Below, piece after piece: positions 52,945-61,306 of a stretch of 64,000 nucleotides of DNA. This DNA comes from Oscillospiraceae bacterium (GTDB taxonomy: Bacteria > Bacillota > Clostridia > Oscillospirales > Ruminococcaceae). The notes below the pieces were generated by a model. The model ran no database searches and had not been told where the DNA came from. It was given only the letters and a program-made list of their open reading frames with translations. Every line of letters begins with the position of its first letter. The stretch's first letter is position 1. The DNA is taken from NCBI GenBank assembly GCA_017399765.1, contig JAFQBH010000028.1, positions 1 to 64,000 of the forward strand, given 5' to 3'. The position numbers and the translations under genes are program-made.

Positions 52945-53025
52945 ATATATAAATTAGGCGTTCTGAGGCGTTTTTATCAAGAATAACTCAGACATATCCA
53001 AAAGACATATTTTTAGAGGTTTCAT

Positions 53026-53592
53026 ATGATAGTTATTCCCAACCCAATAAATGAAAAATCCACCATTAAAGAAATGACTTTTTTCTATGTTTATGAGTCC
53101 TTTCGTAAAGAAAGGTTTGATGGTATCCCTCAAAAAGAGATTGTAGATAAAGTCGTTCTTTTTAAAAACAGCTTTGTTTCCGAAGAATGTGGATACCCAA
53201 GAGAAAATATCCAACCGGCCGTTTCACGTGCTTTAAAAGCTTTAATTGAAGAGAAAAAAATAATTAAACTTAAGAAAAACACTTATCTTCCTTTCAATCG
53301 TTATAAGTTGCGTGAAATTATTGAAGAAGAAATTAAAAAAAATATTATTTTTGAACGTCCAGACATTTTTGTAGCATCCAACTCCGTCATATTACTTCCC
53401 GTGGCGCCAAAAAGTCTTCACTTCAGTAAAGAGATTTTTAGACAATATCTTGGTGAGGACGACTGTTATGATATTCTCGAATACAGTGGATACCTTGTTC
53501 TTATGTTAGTGGGAACTGATACTCATCTAAAAGCACTTCGTCTAAAAATTGGACATATAGTTGAGCAAGCATATATTCTTCAAAATCGTTAA
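53026..53592 (+). CDS. Putative DNA-binding regulator of mobile element, 188 aa
   Basis: A 188-residue protein of unknown family. The segment GIPQKEIVDKVVLFKNSFVS followed by ENIQPAVSRALKALIEEKKI looks like a winged helix with recognition helix and wing. The rest is alpha/beta. It is divergent from the DUF927 operon, and both promoters hold the same box, so it is the likely repressor of that operon. DNA binding is inferred. Confidence 0.55.
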   Translation: MIVIPNPINEKSTIKEMTFFYVYESFRKERFDGIPQKEIVDKVVLFKNSFVSEECGYPRENIQPAVSRALKALIEEKKIIKLKKNTYLPFNRYKLREIIEEEIKKNIIFERPDIFVASNSVILLPVAPKSLHFSKEIFRQYLGEDDCYDILEYSGYLVLMLVGTDTHLKALRLKIGHIVEQAYILQNR

Positions 53593-53633
53593 GCCGAATT
53601 GTTTAATTTTTAAAATATATATAATTATTAAGA

Positions 53634-53671
53634 ACCCCATGGCGGCGAAAATGCCGTCATGGGGTATTTTT
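53634..53671 (+). terminator. Terminator after the regulator-like gene
   Basis: ACCCCATGgcGGC pairs with GCCgtCATGGGGT with T-run, two unpaired bases. It separates the regulator from the DUF3846 operon. Confidence 0.75.
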
Positions 53672-53693
53672 TACGTTATCGGAGATGTTATTT

Positions 53694-54083
53694 ATGAAAA
53701 AAACAAAGGAAATCCGCGTTCTTATGGTCGAACCCGGAGAAAAACCCAAAGAAGCGTTATTAAAGACCGATTTAGACTCTCTTCAGAAAGCAGTAAGCAT
53801 CGGATGCGAGGAGCAAGGCCTTATCGAGATGGTTTCCATCGGCAGGAAATGTTCGATTCTCTGCCATGAAGAGGGGAAAATCCTCGGCTTGCCCGGAAAT
53901 CGCAGAATGGGCAACGACATCATTGCGGGAGTTTTCTACATTTTTGGAGATACTCCTTCCGGCGGCATGCGTTCTTTAACTGACGAAGAGTTTGAGCACT
54001 GGTACAAAGTTTTTGAGCATCCCGAGTATTACACAGATACCGAGGTCACCGAATCCATCATGCTCAAGTTCTTTGGACTTTGA
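53694..54083 (+). CDS. DUF3846-domain protein, 129 aa
   Basis: The sequence RVLMVEPGEKPKEALLKTDL, with GNRRMGNDIIAGVFYIFGDT and a C-terminal FEHPEYYT motif, is typical of DUF3846, a small domain found in conjugative elements and phages. Function is not known. The ATG at 53694 follows GGAG by nine bases. It starts the plus-strand operon that ends in recombinase 2. Confidence 0.65.
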   Translation: MKKTKEIRVLMVEPGEKPKEALLKTDLDSLQKAVSIGCEEQGLIEMVSIGRKCSILCHEEGKILGLPGNRRMGNDIIAGVFYIFGDTPSGGMRSLTDEEFEHWYKVFEHPEYYTDTEVTESIMLKFFGL

Positions 54084-54099
54084 GAGGGGCGTGCTCAAA

Positions 54100-54438
54100 A
54101 TGGTATATAACATCACTTCCATTCAGAATATGGAAAATTACTGCTTTATCGACGAAAGTATCTGGAAAACAGTCCGCCGCAATGCCGAAACATTTTCTGA
54201 TGAGGATGCCGGCACTTTTGAGGACGGCATTATTCTTGTGGTAGGATACGGAACACCGACAAAGGAGCTGAAACAGAAATTTGATTACAAAAGACATATT
54301 CCGGAATATGTGGTGGAAAATGAGAACCATATCATTTCCGCCTGCTATCTTGCTAATAACGAGTTTTGCACTGTCCTTGTGGTACATCGGGATGATGCTC
54401 CGCAGGAAATTCTGAAAGCGTTAAAGGAGGGATGCTGA
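54100..54438 (+). CDS. Unknown protein of mobile element, 112 aa
   Basis: An acidic 112-residue protein (NITSIQNMENYCFIDESIWK start, LANNEFCTVLVVHRDDAPQE end). GAGGGG lies ten bases before the ATG. It is between DUF3846 and a DpnD-like gene in the same operon. No domain recognised. Confidence 0.45.
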   Translation: MVYNITSIQNMENYCFIDESIWKTVRRNAETFSDEDAGTFEDGIILVVGYGTPTKELKQKFDYKRHIPEYVVENENHIISACYLANNEFCTVLVVHRDDAPQEILKALKEGC

Positions 54439-54439
54439 T

Positions 54440-54601
54440 ATGAAATATTCCGTTATCGTTACCGAAACTCTTGCACAGAGAGTAAACATCGAAGCCGAAT
54501 CCGAAGAAGAAGCATTGGAACTCGCTGAGGAAATGTACTACAACAGTGATATCATCCTTGACTGCGACGACTTCGTTTCCGCAACTTTTGAAACCGATTA
54601 A
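54440..54601 (+). CDS. DpnD/PcfM-like protein, 53 aa
   Basis: A 53-residue protein (MKYSVIVTETLAQRVNIEAE start) with the pattern of the small DpnD/PcfM family: a beta-strand, then AESEEEALELAEEMYYNSDI and a final acidic strand. AAAGGAGG precedes the ATG. It lies in the operon with DUF3846 and DUF1643 genes, the usual company of this family in Gram-positive mobile elements. Confidence 0.6.
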   Translation: MKYSVIVTETLAQRVNIEAESEEEALELAEEMYYNSDIILDCDDFVSATFETD

Positions 54602-54617
54602 GAAAGGAACCCAAACT

Positions 54618-55196
54618 ATGATTACCGAGAAAGATATCATCAAATGTGAATCCGTGTTTTCCGATGACCGCATGCACCGTTTTTTATGGAAACGTGTATG
54701 GAATAAAGACAAGCCCATGGCTGCAGTAGTAATGCTTAACCCCTGCCATGCAGACAACATCATAGTGGACACCACCACCGCACTTGTTGTAAACAATATC
54801 GCAAGGCTCGAACATTACGGCGGCGTTGAGATCGTGAATCTCTTTTCTCAGCTCACTCCGAAACTTAATTTCAGATGGAACTCTCCCGCTGAACTTAACG
54901 ACACGCAGAACGACAGCTATATTATGAAAGCGGCAGAGGAATGCCAGCTTGTCATTCTTGCATGGGGAAAGGGCGCCGACAGTAATGCCAACATCGAAGG
55001 AAGAGCCGTTGAAGTCATCAATCTTCTTCAGAAATACAAAGAAAAGCTTTTCGTTATCTCAGATGAAACCGGCAGAAGCGGGCTTCATCCTCTTACACCC
55101 GCATTAAGAAACGGTTGGGTACTCGAACCTTTTATCCCGAAAGAAAACTCTCCGGAACAAAGCACCTCCGATAACAATATTGTTCCTGCCGTATAA
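54618..55196 (+). CDS. DUF1643-domain protein, 192 aa
   Basis: The pattern VVMLNPCHADNIIVDTTTAL, VVNNIARLEHYGGVEIVNLF and ILAWGKGADS is that of DUF1643, found in phages and mobile elements and of unknown function (a nucleotide-related role has been guessed). The ATG at 54618 follows AAAGG. It is directly upstream of recombinase 2. Confidence 0.7.
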   Translation: MITEKDIIKCESVFSDDRMHRFLWKRVWNKDKPMAAVVMLNPCHADNIIVDTTTALVVNNIARLEHYGGVEIVNLFSQLTPKLNFRWNSPAELNDTQNDSYIMKAAEECQLVILAWGKGADSNANIEGRAVEVINLLQKYKEKLFVISDETGRSGLHPLTPALRNGWVLEPFIPKENSPEQSTSDNNIVPAV

Positions 55197-55233
55197 AAAA
55201 CGGCAGGAACATACAAAGAGGTGAAAAGAATCT

Positions 55234-56811
55234 GTGATCCGTACAAATCATCGCGCCACCCTCTATGCGAGATTCTCAAGTGCAAATCAACGAGAGGAAT
55301 CAATTGACGCCCAGATGCGGGCAATGGAAGAGTACTGTCAGCGAAACAATATCATAATTGTCAGCAGATATGCCGATGAAGCAAAATCCGCAACGACGGA
55401 TAAACGCCCGCAATTCCAACAGATGATTTCTGACAGTAACAGTCATGAGTTTGATATGGTATTGGTACATAAGCTTGACAGATTTTCAAGAAATCGTTTT
55501 GATCATGCTATATATCAAAGGGCTTTAAACAAGAACGGCGTGACTCTCTACAGTGTTCTTGAAAATCTCGATGACAGTCCTGAAAGTATTATGATGCAGT
55601 CAGTACTTGAAGGAATGGCTGAGTACTACTCACAAAACTTAGCAAGAGAAGTACAAAAAGGAATGAAAGAAAATGCTCTCCAGGCAAAAGCAACGGGAGG
55701 CATAGCCCCTTTAGGCTTCGACATTGACCCAGAAACAAGAAAGTATGTAATAAACGAAAAGGAAGCAGAAGCAGTAAGAATCATATTCTCCATGTATGCA
55801 AAAGGGTATGGATATTCCGCAATTATGGACGAACTCAACGACAAAGGATTCACCACAAAGACAGGAAAACATTTTACAAAGTCAGGGTTTTATTCTATTC
55901 TCACCAACCCGAAATACAATGGTACCTATGTTTACAATAGAAGAACAGCCAAGGCTCCGGACGGAACAAGAAACAACCATACCTATAAAGACATTTCAGA
56001 TATGATCATCGTTGAGGGAGGCTGTCCTCGTATCATTGACGAGGAAACTTTCAAAGCTGTTGCAAAGCGCATTAAGGAAAACAAGCACAGCGGCGGGCGT
56101 GTTTCCAAACACGAAAAAGAGCAATATTTGCTGACGGGGAAAGTGCGCTGTATGGATTGCAAACACTCAATGGCAGGGAACATGAGGTTCAGTGGCAGGA
56201 ACAAGGAAAAATATGTTACCTATCGTTGTCCTACCAACAGAAGGTTCTGTTCCAATAAGGAAATCAGTCGTGACTATCTTGAACGATATACCATTCATCT
56301 TCTTGAAACACATATTTTCAACAGCAAGGCTCTCGGAAGAATCAAGAAAGATATCCTTAAATATTCATCCACTGCAGAAACCATACTCAAACAGGACTAT
56401 TCCGTGATTGATGCAGATATCGAAAGAAACGCCGAGGAACTCAAGAACATTGCCGATGCAGTCGCTGCTGGGCTTCTCTCTTCTGCCTTGGTGGAACGTC
56501 TTAACCAACTTGAGGAAGAAAAACAGGAACTTGCAGACCGACGGTCGAGGCTTGCTTCCTTATCCCAAAATTCAGCCACAGAGATTGACACCGGCCTTAT
56601 TCTCTCCGAGTATGCCGCACTAAGAAAAACGCCATCAAACCCCGAATACAAAACTTTCATCCGCAGTTTTATAGACCGCATAGAGGCAGGAAGGTACACA
56701 CTTGTATTCATCCTTAAAACAGGACTTGACATATATCCCAATCTTGACACTTCTATTACAGTCCGAAGACAGGAAATCTATGAATATGGAAAGAAGGCAA
56801 CCACCATTTAA
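55234..56811 (+). CDS. Large serine recombinase 2, 525 aa
   Basis: Catalytic serine in ATLYARFSSANQREESIDAQ (about residue 16), DRFSRNRFDHAIYQRALNKN in the resolvase domain, and a recombinase domain with GGIAPLGFD. A zinc ribbon (VRCMDCKHSMAG, then YRCPTNRRFC) precedes a coiled coil. It starts with GTG. It is at the right end of the element, on the strand opposite recombinase 1. Confidence 0.88.
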   Translation: MIRTNHRATLYARFSSANQREESIDAQMRAMEEYCQRNNIIIVSRYADEAKSATTDKRPQFQQMISDSNSHEFDMVLVHKLDRFSRNRFDHAIYQRALNKNGVTLYSVLENLDDSPESIMMQSVLEGMAEYYSQNLAREVQKGMKENALQAKATGGIAPLGFDIDPETRKYVINEKEAEAVRIIFSMYAKGYGYSAIMDELNDKGFTTKTGKHFTKSGFYSILTNPKYNGTYVYNRRTAKAPDGTRNNHTYKDISDMIIVEGGCPRIIDEETFKAVAKRIKENKHSGGRVSKHEKEQYLLTGKVRCMDCKHSMAGNMRFSGRNKEKYVTYRCPTNRRFCSNKEISRDYLERYTIHLLETHIFNSKALGRIKKDILKYSSTAETILKQDYSVIDADIERNAEELKNIADAVAAGLLSSALVERLNQLEEEKQELADRRSRLASLSQNSATEIDTGLILSEYAALRKTPSNPEYKTFIRSFIDRIEAGRYTLVFILKTGLDIYPNLDTSITVRRQEIYEYGKKATTI

Positions 56812-56828
56812 GGTAGTTGCCTTCTTTT
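56791..56828 (+). terminator. Terminator after recombinase 2
   Basis: GAAGGCAACcACC pairs with GGTaGTTGCCTTC, then a T-run. It overlaps the last codons of the gene. Confidence 0.75.
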
Positions 56829-56857
56829 ACTTTTTGTATTTTACTACTTCAAATATA

Positions 56858-57238
56858 CTAATTGTTTGCAAGGAATTCCGTATATAATTCTGCAGTGGTT
56901 TCATCATCAATGATTTCATAGTCCCACAGCTTGTGAACATACTTTTTGAAGTTCTCATCTGACATAGACTTCGGCTTTCCTTTGCTGTCTGTTTCAAGAA
57001 CGATAAAGGTTCCGAAAATATTTGTACCGTCCACCATGCGGTTGAACTCAAGGTCAAACATATCAAGGATAACAGGATAGACGGCGTAGACGTTTTCGTC
57101 CATCCTTTTGATCTTCGCGTTGTCACTTGTGAGTTTATCTCCGCCGACAGACAAAAGAATAGCCTCACGAGTAGGATAGATGTAAGCAGCATCCGGAATC
57201 TCGCAAGGCTTGATTTTGATTATTCTTATCTTTTTCAA
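56858..57238 (-). CDS. DUF3846-like protein, 126 aa
   Basis: The start RIIKIKPCEIPDAAYIYPTR and the end FGTFIVLETDSKGKPKSMSD resemble DUF3846, although less closely than the copy at 53694. It lies in a small minus-strand module with a helix-turn-helix-like gene and a 110-residue gene downstream of recombinase 2. Confidence 0.5.
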   Translation of the reverse strand: MKKIRIIKIKPCEIPDAAYIYPTREAILLSVGGDKLTSDNAKIKRMDENVYAVYPVILDMFDLEFNRMVDGTNIFGTFIVLETDSKGKPKSMSDENFKKYVHKLWDYEIIDDETTAELYTEFLANN

Positions 57239-57253
57239 GGCAAGGCACCTCCC

Positions 57254-57460
57254 TCAGTCCAATGGAAATCTTTCACATTCTGCATCAGAAAGAAGCTTTT
57301 CAAGTTCATCTCTTTCAACAAACATTCTGTTGCCGATGATCCTTATATTTAAGTATTTCTTTGCAAGAGTGCGTATCTTCTTTTTACTTATGGGGAGGTA
57401 TTCCTTTTGTATGTCCTCGATACTCAGATATTTTCTTTTAACGGTAGTGTTTTTGTTTAT
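57254..57460 (-). CDS. Excisionase/HTH-like small protein without a standard start codon
   Basis: The frame ends in TGA at 57254 and encodes YLSIEDIQKEYLPISKKKIR, a winged HTH of the excisionase type, with a basic linker. The first codons are ATA ATA AAC next to an AGGGGG ribosome binding site. No ATG, GTG or TTG is present at the expected place, so translation would need ATA or another start. The gene could be decayed or mis-initiated. It overlaps the end of the next gene. Confidence 0.4.
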   Translation of the reverse strand: MNKNTTVKRKYLSIEDIQKEYLPISKKKIRTLAKKYLNIRIIGNRMFVERDELEKLLSDAECERFPLD

Positions 57461-57792
57461 TATAAATGACCCCCTTTGGAGTTATTTTTTATTACTCCCT
57501 TTTTGATAGGAATGTTGGAATCTTCGCTTGAATACAGTTTACCTTCAAAAAGTCTGAAAGTCGTAATCTGTCTTCCAAGCTTCTTCAGGTCATCAATACC
57601 TGCAAGTTCTCTCCCGATTCTTACTGATTCTGACTGCGTAAGCATATCTGTTGAATAATGATCCTTGAACACCTTTGGGTGTTTACCCGGAGCTACCCTG
57701 TTTATAGCATCAACTATTTCCTGCTCGTAATCTCTTAAATCAATATTATCATCAGGGAAAGCAAGTCTGAATTTCTTCCTGAACAGCATCAT
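57460..57792 (-). CDS. Unknown protein of mobile element, 110 aa
   Basis: The protein starts MMLFRKKFRLAFPDDNIDLR with AGAGGTG upstream of the ATG pair at 57789-57792. It is basic and contains a KKLGRQITTFRLFEGKLYSS region. No family recognised. It shares its stop region with the excisionase-like frame. Confidence 0.45.
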   Translation of the reverse strand: MMLFRKKFRLAFPDDNIDLRDYEQEIVDAINRVAPGKHPKVFKDHYSTDMLTQSESVRIGRELAGIDDLKKLGRQITTFRLFEGKLYSSEDSNIPIKKGVIKNNSKGGHL

Positions 57793-57928
57793 AAGTGTCA
57801 CCTCTTTTCTATTTTGAATTTATCCCTAAAATTTAACACTATTAATTTGTTAGTTGATTTTTGTTTTTAAACGTTTAAAAATGTGTCCACCCGCTCCTTT
57901 TTGCGGATTTACGTATCTTTTACATAAG

Positions 57929-57961
57929 TTTCACGTAATTTTTCGCAAGAATTACGTGAAA
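57929..57961. repeat. Perfect inverted repeat of TTACGTGAA type
   Basis: TTTCACGTAATT (57929-57940) and AATTACGTGAAA (57950-57961), 12-base perfect arms with a nine-base loop. Confidence 0.7.
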
Positions 57962-58004
57962 ATTTACGCTTGTTTATGGCGGAGTTATGCGGCCAAACTC
58001 ATCA

Positions 58005-58025
58005 AATTACGTGAATTACGTGAAA
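58005..58025. repeat. Tandem TTACGTGAA repeats
   Basis: AATTACGTGAA (58005-58015) and AATTACGTGAAA (58014-58025) overlap by two bases, period nine bases. Same word as the inverted repeat 45 bases upstream. Confidence 0.65.
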
Positions 58026-58104
58026 TTTTTCGATAGGAATGCAAATTATGGAGAGAAGTGTCAGCAACTTCACTTTCGATCCCAACAAGGGATTTTTATA
58101 TATA

Positions 58105-58147
58105 ATAAGGGAATAAGCGGCAGCCATGCTCCCGCTTATTCCCTTAT
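58105..58147 (+). terminator. Hairpin upstream of the DUF6809-like gene
   Basis: ATAAGGGAATAAGCGG pairs with CCGCTTATTCCCTTAT with an 11-base loop and a following T-run. Confidence 0.6.
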
Positions 58148-58197
58148 ATTTTTGTTCGATTATTTTCGATTATTACGTTAGAAACGGAGGTTTATTT

Positions 58198-58500
58198 ATG
58201 CCAAACTTTATTGAAGAACTGTTTTATGGAAACATCGATCCCCAAGAAAGGAGTATCAAGAAAAACAGGAAGGTACGAAGAGAAATGAAAATCTTATCAG
58301 AAAACGAGGACTATCTTCTCAAAGAACTTGCCGGAGAACCGCAAAAGCGATTCCTTGAATACGTTGATGCCTGGGGCATCGTAAACGGAGAATCAACCCT
58401 TGACAGCTTTATCCAAGGTTTTAAGATCGGGGCAAGATTTGCTTATGATACTTTTGTTTCCGAAGAAGCGCCATTTGAGGATTTGATAAAGGAGAAATGA
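58198..58500 (+). CDS. DUF6809-like small protein, 100 aa
   Basis: The start FIEELFYGNIDPQERSIKKN, a basic middle and the acidic end FGIGARFAYDTFVSEEA-like pattern resemble the DUF6809 group of Clostridia elements. AACGGAGG precedes the ATG. Function unknown. Confidence 0.5.
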   Translation: MPNFIEELFYGNIDPQERSIKKNRKVRREMKILSENEDYLLKELAGEPQKRFLEYVDAWGIVNGESTLDSFIQGFKIGARFAYDTFVSEEAPFEDLIKEK

Positions 58501-58510
58501 GCAAAAAAGC

Positions 58511-58527
58511 TTGAGCACAGTGCTCAA
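58511..58527. repeat. Palindrome TTGAGCACAGTGCTCAA
   Basis: A 17-base palindrome with eight-base arms downstream of the DUF6809-like gene. It has the same core as the one at 37391-37409. Confidence 0.7.
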
Positions 58528-58551
58528 ATTTCTAATTTTGTAATCTTACTA

Positions 58552-58582
58552 AAAAAAAGCGGCCAAAACCGCTTCTTTTTTT
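58552..58582. terminator. Terminator between convergent genes
   Basis: AAAAAAAGCGG pairs with CCGCTTcTTTTTT; serves the DUF6809-like (+) and zinc-ribbon membrane (-) genes. Confidence 0.75.
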
Positions 58583-59243
58583 AATACGAATAACAATCTG
58601 CAAGATACCACTTGCCAGATATTTTTGCAATTATAATGGTATCATACGATACTACTTCTTCCACACCTTTACCCGAAACACTAATTTCCATAGATATTTC
58701 AGCTGCTTCACTTATTTTCCCAAGTATCTCATCCGGATAATAATATCCTAGGGCATAGTATATATCTTCTTCGTCATCGGTCGTTTCTACATAATCTATG
58801 ACATAGCTGTATTTCCACTTCCTTCCGAAAGTCTCTTTATAAACATCCTGTGAATAGTCCAATATTTCTTGGTATTCTTTTGCTAATTCTTTCTTGTTCT
58901 CACCCGATATTTCAAAAGTACTTTTGTGGAAAAGGTTAACGAGATCCTTTCCGCTGTCGCCCATTGCCGCATCCACATATTTGTCCGCAAATTTCTCATA
59001 GCTTTTTCCTCCGAATAATGAGAACATGCTGATTATCAATATTACAGCTAATATGACGCCGGTAGCATATACTATGATTTTTTTATTTATAAATGATTTT
59101 GGGGGAATTGTTGCAGTACTTCCTAAATTAGAAACTTGGGTTTCAGTAACCACAGTTTCTTCACCCATCACCGTACTCATTCCACATTTAGGACAGAATT
59201 TTGCATTGTCCTTAATCTCAGCACCACATTTTGCGCAAAACAT
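58581..59243 (-). CDS. Zinc-ribbon membrane protein with extracellular domain, 220 aa
   Basis: Residues 1-25 form a zinc ribbon (MFCAKCGAEIKDNAKFCPKCG, four Cys in two CxxC pairs). A Ser/Thr-rich linker leads to one membrane helix (residues ~55-80, IIVYATGVILAVILIISMFSLF), and ~130 residues follow outside. The outside part is acidic. It is the last gene of a packed five-gene operon, 15 bases after the 627-residue gene. Function unknown. Confidence 0.65.
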   Translation of the reverse strand: MFCAKCGAEIKDNAKFCPKCGMSTVMGEETVVTETQVSNLGSTATIPPKSFINKKIIVYATGVILAVILIISMFSLFGGKSYEKFADKYVDAAMGDSGKDLVNLFHKSTFEISGENKKELAKEYQEILDYSQDVYKETFGRKWKYSYVIDYVETTDDEEDIYYALGYYYPDEILGKISEAAEISMEISVSGKGVEEVVSYDTIIIAKISGKWYLADCYSY

Positions 59244-59258
59244 TTTTTATTTCTCCTT

Positions 59259-61142
59259 TTAATCTTGTTTGGATCCGCAGTTAGGGCAAAACTTTGAATT
59301 CTCGGCAATTTTATTACCACATTCAGTACAGAACTTAAATCCCGTTGTGGTTGAGCTTTGTGCTGTAGAGGCAACAGGTGCTGTTGTAGCACTTTGTACT
59401 CCTGCCTTGATTTTAGAAAATGCTCCGAAAAGTCCTTTGCCTTTATTCGCTTCTTTTTCAGCTCTTACTCTTTCTACAGCTTCATTTATGCTCGGATGTA
59501 AGACTCTTTCATTTAACGTAAGCGTTTCATAAATGTCTTTTTTACCCATATTGAAAAGTGAAGCCAGCATGCCGCCATCTTTGGAAATAACATATTTAGC
59601 TGCGGAAGTAACGTCTTCTTCGTTAAGTTTAAGGAATGCGTGTATAAATTTTTCTTTGGTTTCAGTGCGCCCTTTTTCTCTTATGTATTCAATATTTTTG
59701 TTAATGTTGAAATAATCCGAAACCTTGGTTTGCATAAACAACATTGAGAATTCGTTAAAGTCCTCTTCTTCCCAAATGTTTTTAATGCGCTTATCAATAC
59801 GCGCAAAGAATGATTCTTTCAAATCTTCTTCTGCATCATAATTTGTAATTTCTGTTTTTATCGTATTGCATTCTGCTTCATTCTTTTCATCAAGACCTTC
59901 AAGCATTTTTTCAAATACATCTTTATCTATACATGTAATTCTATCTTTTATAAGATTACAATGTTTTTCCTTGATGGCTTTTCCGAAGCTTGTTTCCGAT
60001 ATTTTTATTAAAAACAATTTACATTCGTCTTTAGATGCATTTTTTAAGTCACCATGGAGGTCATATAAAGCCATATCATCTTTTTTAGCTTGATTGCACT
60101 CTTCTCTCGTGTTATAAAGGTTTCCTTCATAAGTGCGAGCTTTTATGTCAAAATCAGTCAGCATTTTATCAAGTTCGTCTTTTCTTGCCGATTTTGTAAT
60201 GCCATATCTAGACATTGATTCATCTAGTGCTTCTTTCATTTTTAATGCGTCTTCTTCGCTTGCTATTTTTTTCAGATTAAACGAGTTGTTTATATCCTTG
60301 TTAATCTGATCAGATAAATCAACGCTTAAATATTTAGCAATATGCGCAATTTCATACTTTGCCTTTGGAAAGTTTTCAAAAATGTATTTATAATACTCTT
60401 CTTTTCTTGGGTCAAGTTCGATGAGTCTGCGAGCCATTTCCTCTCTATTCTCAATGGCAATTTCCGGTTTTTGTCTTTTTTGATATTCTGCAACAAAGTC
60501 ATCCTGGCTCATACTTGAAGGAATAGATGCCATTACATTTACAATATCTTCATCTGTTATTATACTGTCCTTCAAATTTGCATAGAGCGCCTCTGCCTCT
60601 GCTGCATCTTTTTCATAGACAAATTGAATTGTCGCGATATTGTTATCATTAAGATAGCGCAAAACGAAATCACAAAGTGACATAATATCGTTATAAAGAC
60701 ATGTTGGAAAATAGTTGCTGTTGAATCTTGCTTTTACTCGAGGAACAACAACATCATCATTAGGATCATCATCTGTAATGTCAAAGAAAAATTCATTAAA
60801 TTTATATTGGAGATTGGACACGCTTCGGTCTTCGGCAAGAATGCCTTCATTCCATATAACAGAATCAGAAAGGTTGTATACTCCGTAGTTAATGAGAAAC
60901 TGTCTTGTTTTTGCCACATATCTCTTTACGATATTATCCATGTAATCATCGCTTGCATATGTTTTTACAAATTTTTCAGCATATGTGCTAGATAAAAACA
61001 CCAAGCCGAATTTATCTTCATACTCTTTCCTAAAATCATCTTCTGCCTGCCTTGCCATATCTTTAAAATATGTCAAAACTTTCATATAATTTTTTCTTCC
61101 TTCAGATATACCTACTATTTCTCCAAAAAGCTTGAACTCCAT
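59259..61142 (-). CDS. Large cytoplasmic zinc-ribbon protein, 627 aa, unknown
   Basis: A mostly helical protein without a transmembrane segment (MEFKLFGEIVGISEGRKNYM start). The C-terminal ~25 residues (FKFCTECGNKIAENSKFCPN) are a zinc ribbon like that at the start of the 220-residue gene. I do not recognise the ~580 residues before it; they are rich in Asp/Glu-Lys helices. GGGG and GTG lie upstream of the ATG. It is the core gene of a five-gene operon. Confidence 0.6.
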   Translation of the reverse strand: MEFKLFGEIVGISEGRKNYMKVLTYFKDMARQAEDDFRKEYEDKFGLVFLSSTYAEKFVKTYASDDYMDNIVKRYVAKTRQFLINYGVYNLSDSVIWNEGILAEDRSVSNLQYKFNEFFFDITDDDPNDDVVVPRVKARFNSNYFPTCLYNDIMSLCDFVLRYLNDNNIATIQFVYEKDAAEAEALYANLKDSIITDEDIVNVMASIPSSMSQDDFVAEYQKRQKPEIAIENREEMARRLIELDPRKEEYYKYIFENFPKAKYEIAHIAKYLSVDLSDQINKDINNSFNLKKIASEEDALKMKEALDESMSRYGITKSARKDELDKMLTDFDIKARTYEGNLYNTREECNQAKKDDMALYDLHGDLKNASKDECKLFLIKISETSFGKAIKEKHCNLIKDRITCIDKDVFEKMLEGLDEKNEAECNTIKTEITNYDAEEDLKESFFARIDKRIKNIWEEEDFNEFSMLFMQTKVSDYFNINKNIEYIREKGRTETKEKFIHAFLKLNEEDVTSAAKYVISKDGGMLASLFNMGKKDIYETLTLNERVLHPSINEAVERVRAEKEANKGKGLFGAFSKIKAGVQSATTAPVASTAQSSTTTGFKFCTECGNKIAENSKFCPNCGSKQD

Positions 61143-61155
61143 CCTTTACACCCCT

Positions 61156-61302
61156 TTAATTTGATTTGAATATTCCGATAACAGCTGCAATCAACAACAC
61201 AATTGCTGCAATTTTCAAAATTGTTGGTATCATCATCCATATTGTTCCTGCTATACCTATAACAAGTAAAATAATAAGATATCTTTCAACAAATCTTTTC
61301 AT
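61156..61302 (-). CDS. Small membrane protein, 48 aa
   Basis: A 48-residue protein with two hydrophobic segments (YLIILLVIGIAGTIWMMI and LKIAAIVLLIAAVIGIF). The ATG at 61302 with GAGGTG five bases upstream is preferred to longer frames. It lies five bases after the next small membrane gene. Confidence 0.6.
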   Translation of the reverse strand: MKRFVERYLIILLVIGIAGTIWMMIPTILKIAAIVLLIAAVIGIFKSN

Positions 61303-61306
61303 ATAG

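Larger units (their letters stand above)
52649..53025. promoter_or_regulatory. Divergent control region of mobile element
   Basis: 377 bases without a gene. Two promoters face away from each other and each contains the 13-base box ACATATWTGTTGT in its spacer. Confidence 0.65.
57793..58197. other. Repeat-rich non-coding region
   Basis: About 400 bases without a supported gene. It contains a cluster of four TTACGTGAA words in both orientations and a terminator-like hairpin at 58105-58147. Confidence 0.55.
47197..58500. mobile_element. Integrated mobile DNA with two serine recombinases
   Basis: From 47197 the codon use changes (less TTCCGG-type codons and more AT). The block holds two large serine recombinases pointing outward, a DUF927 helicase-like gene and genes typical of conjugative or satellite elements (DUF3846, DpnD/PcfM-like, DUF1643). 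Exact att sites were not found. It may be one element or two side by side (47197-53671 and 53694-58500). Confidence 0.6.

Noticed and set aside
54440..54601. Doubt whether the 53-residue DpnD/PcfM-like gene is real
   Set aside because: The doubt was rejected: strong ribosome binding site, tight operon position and family pattern support it.
47181..56860. Direct repeats that could be att sites of the two recombinases
   Set aside because: I looked near both ends and found no convincing pair; large serine recombinases use short cores that cannot be found by eye.
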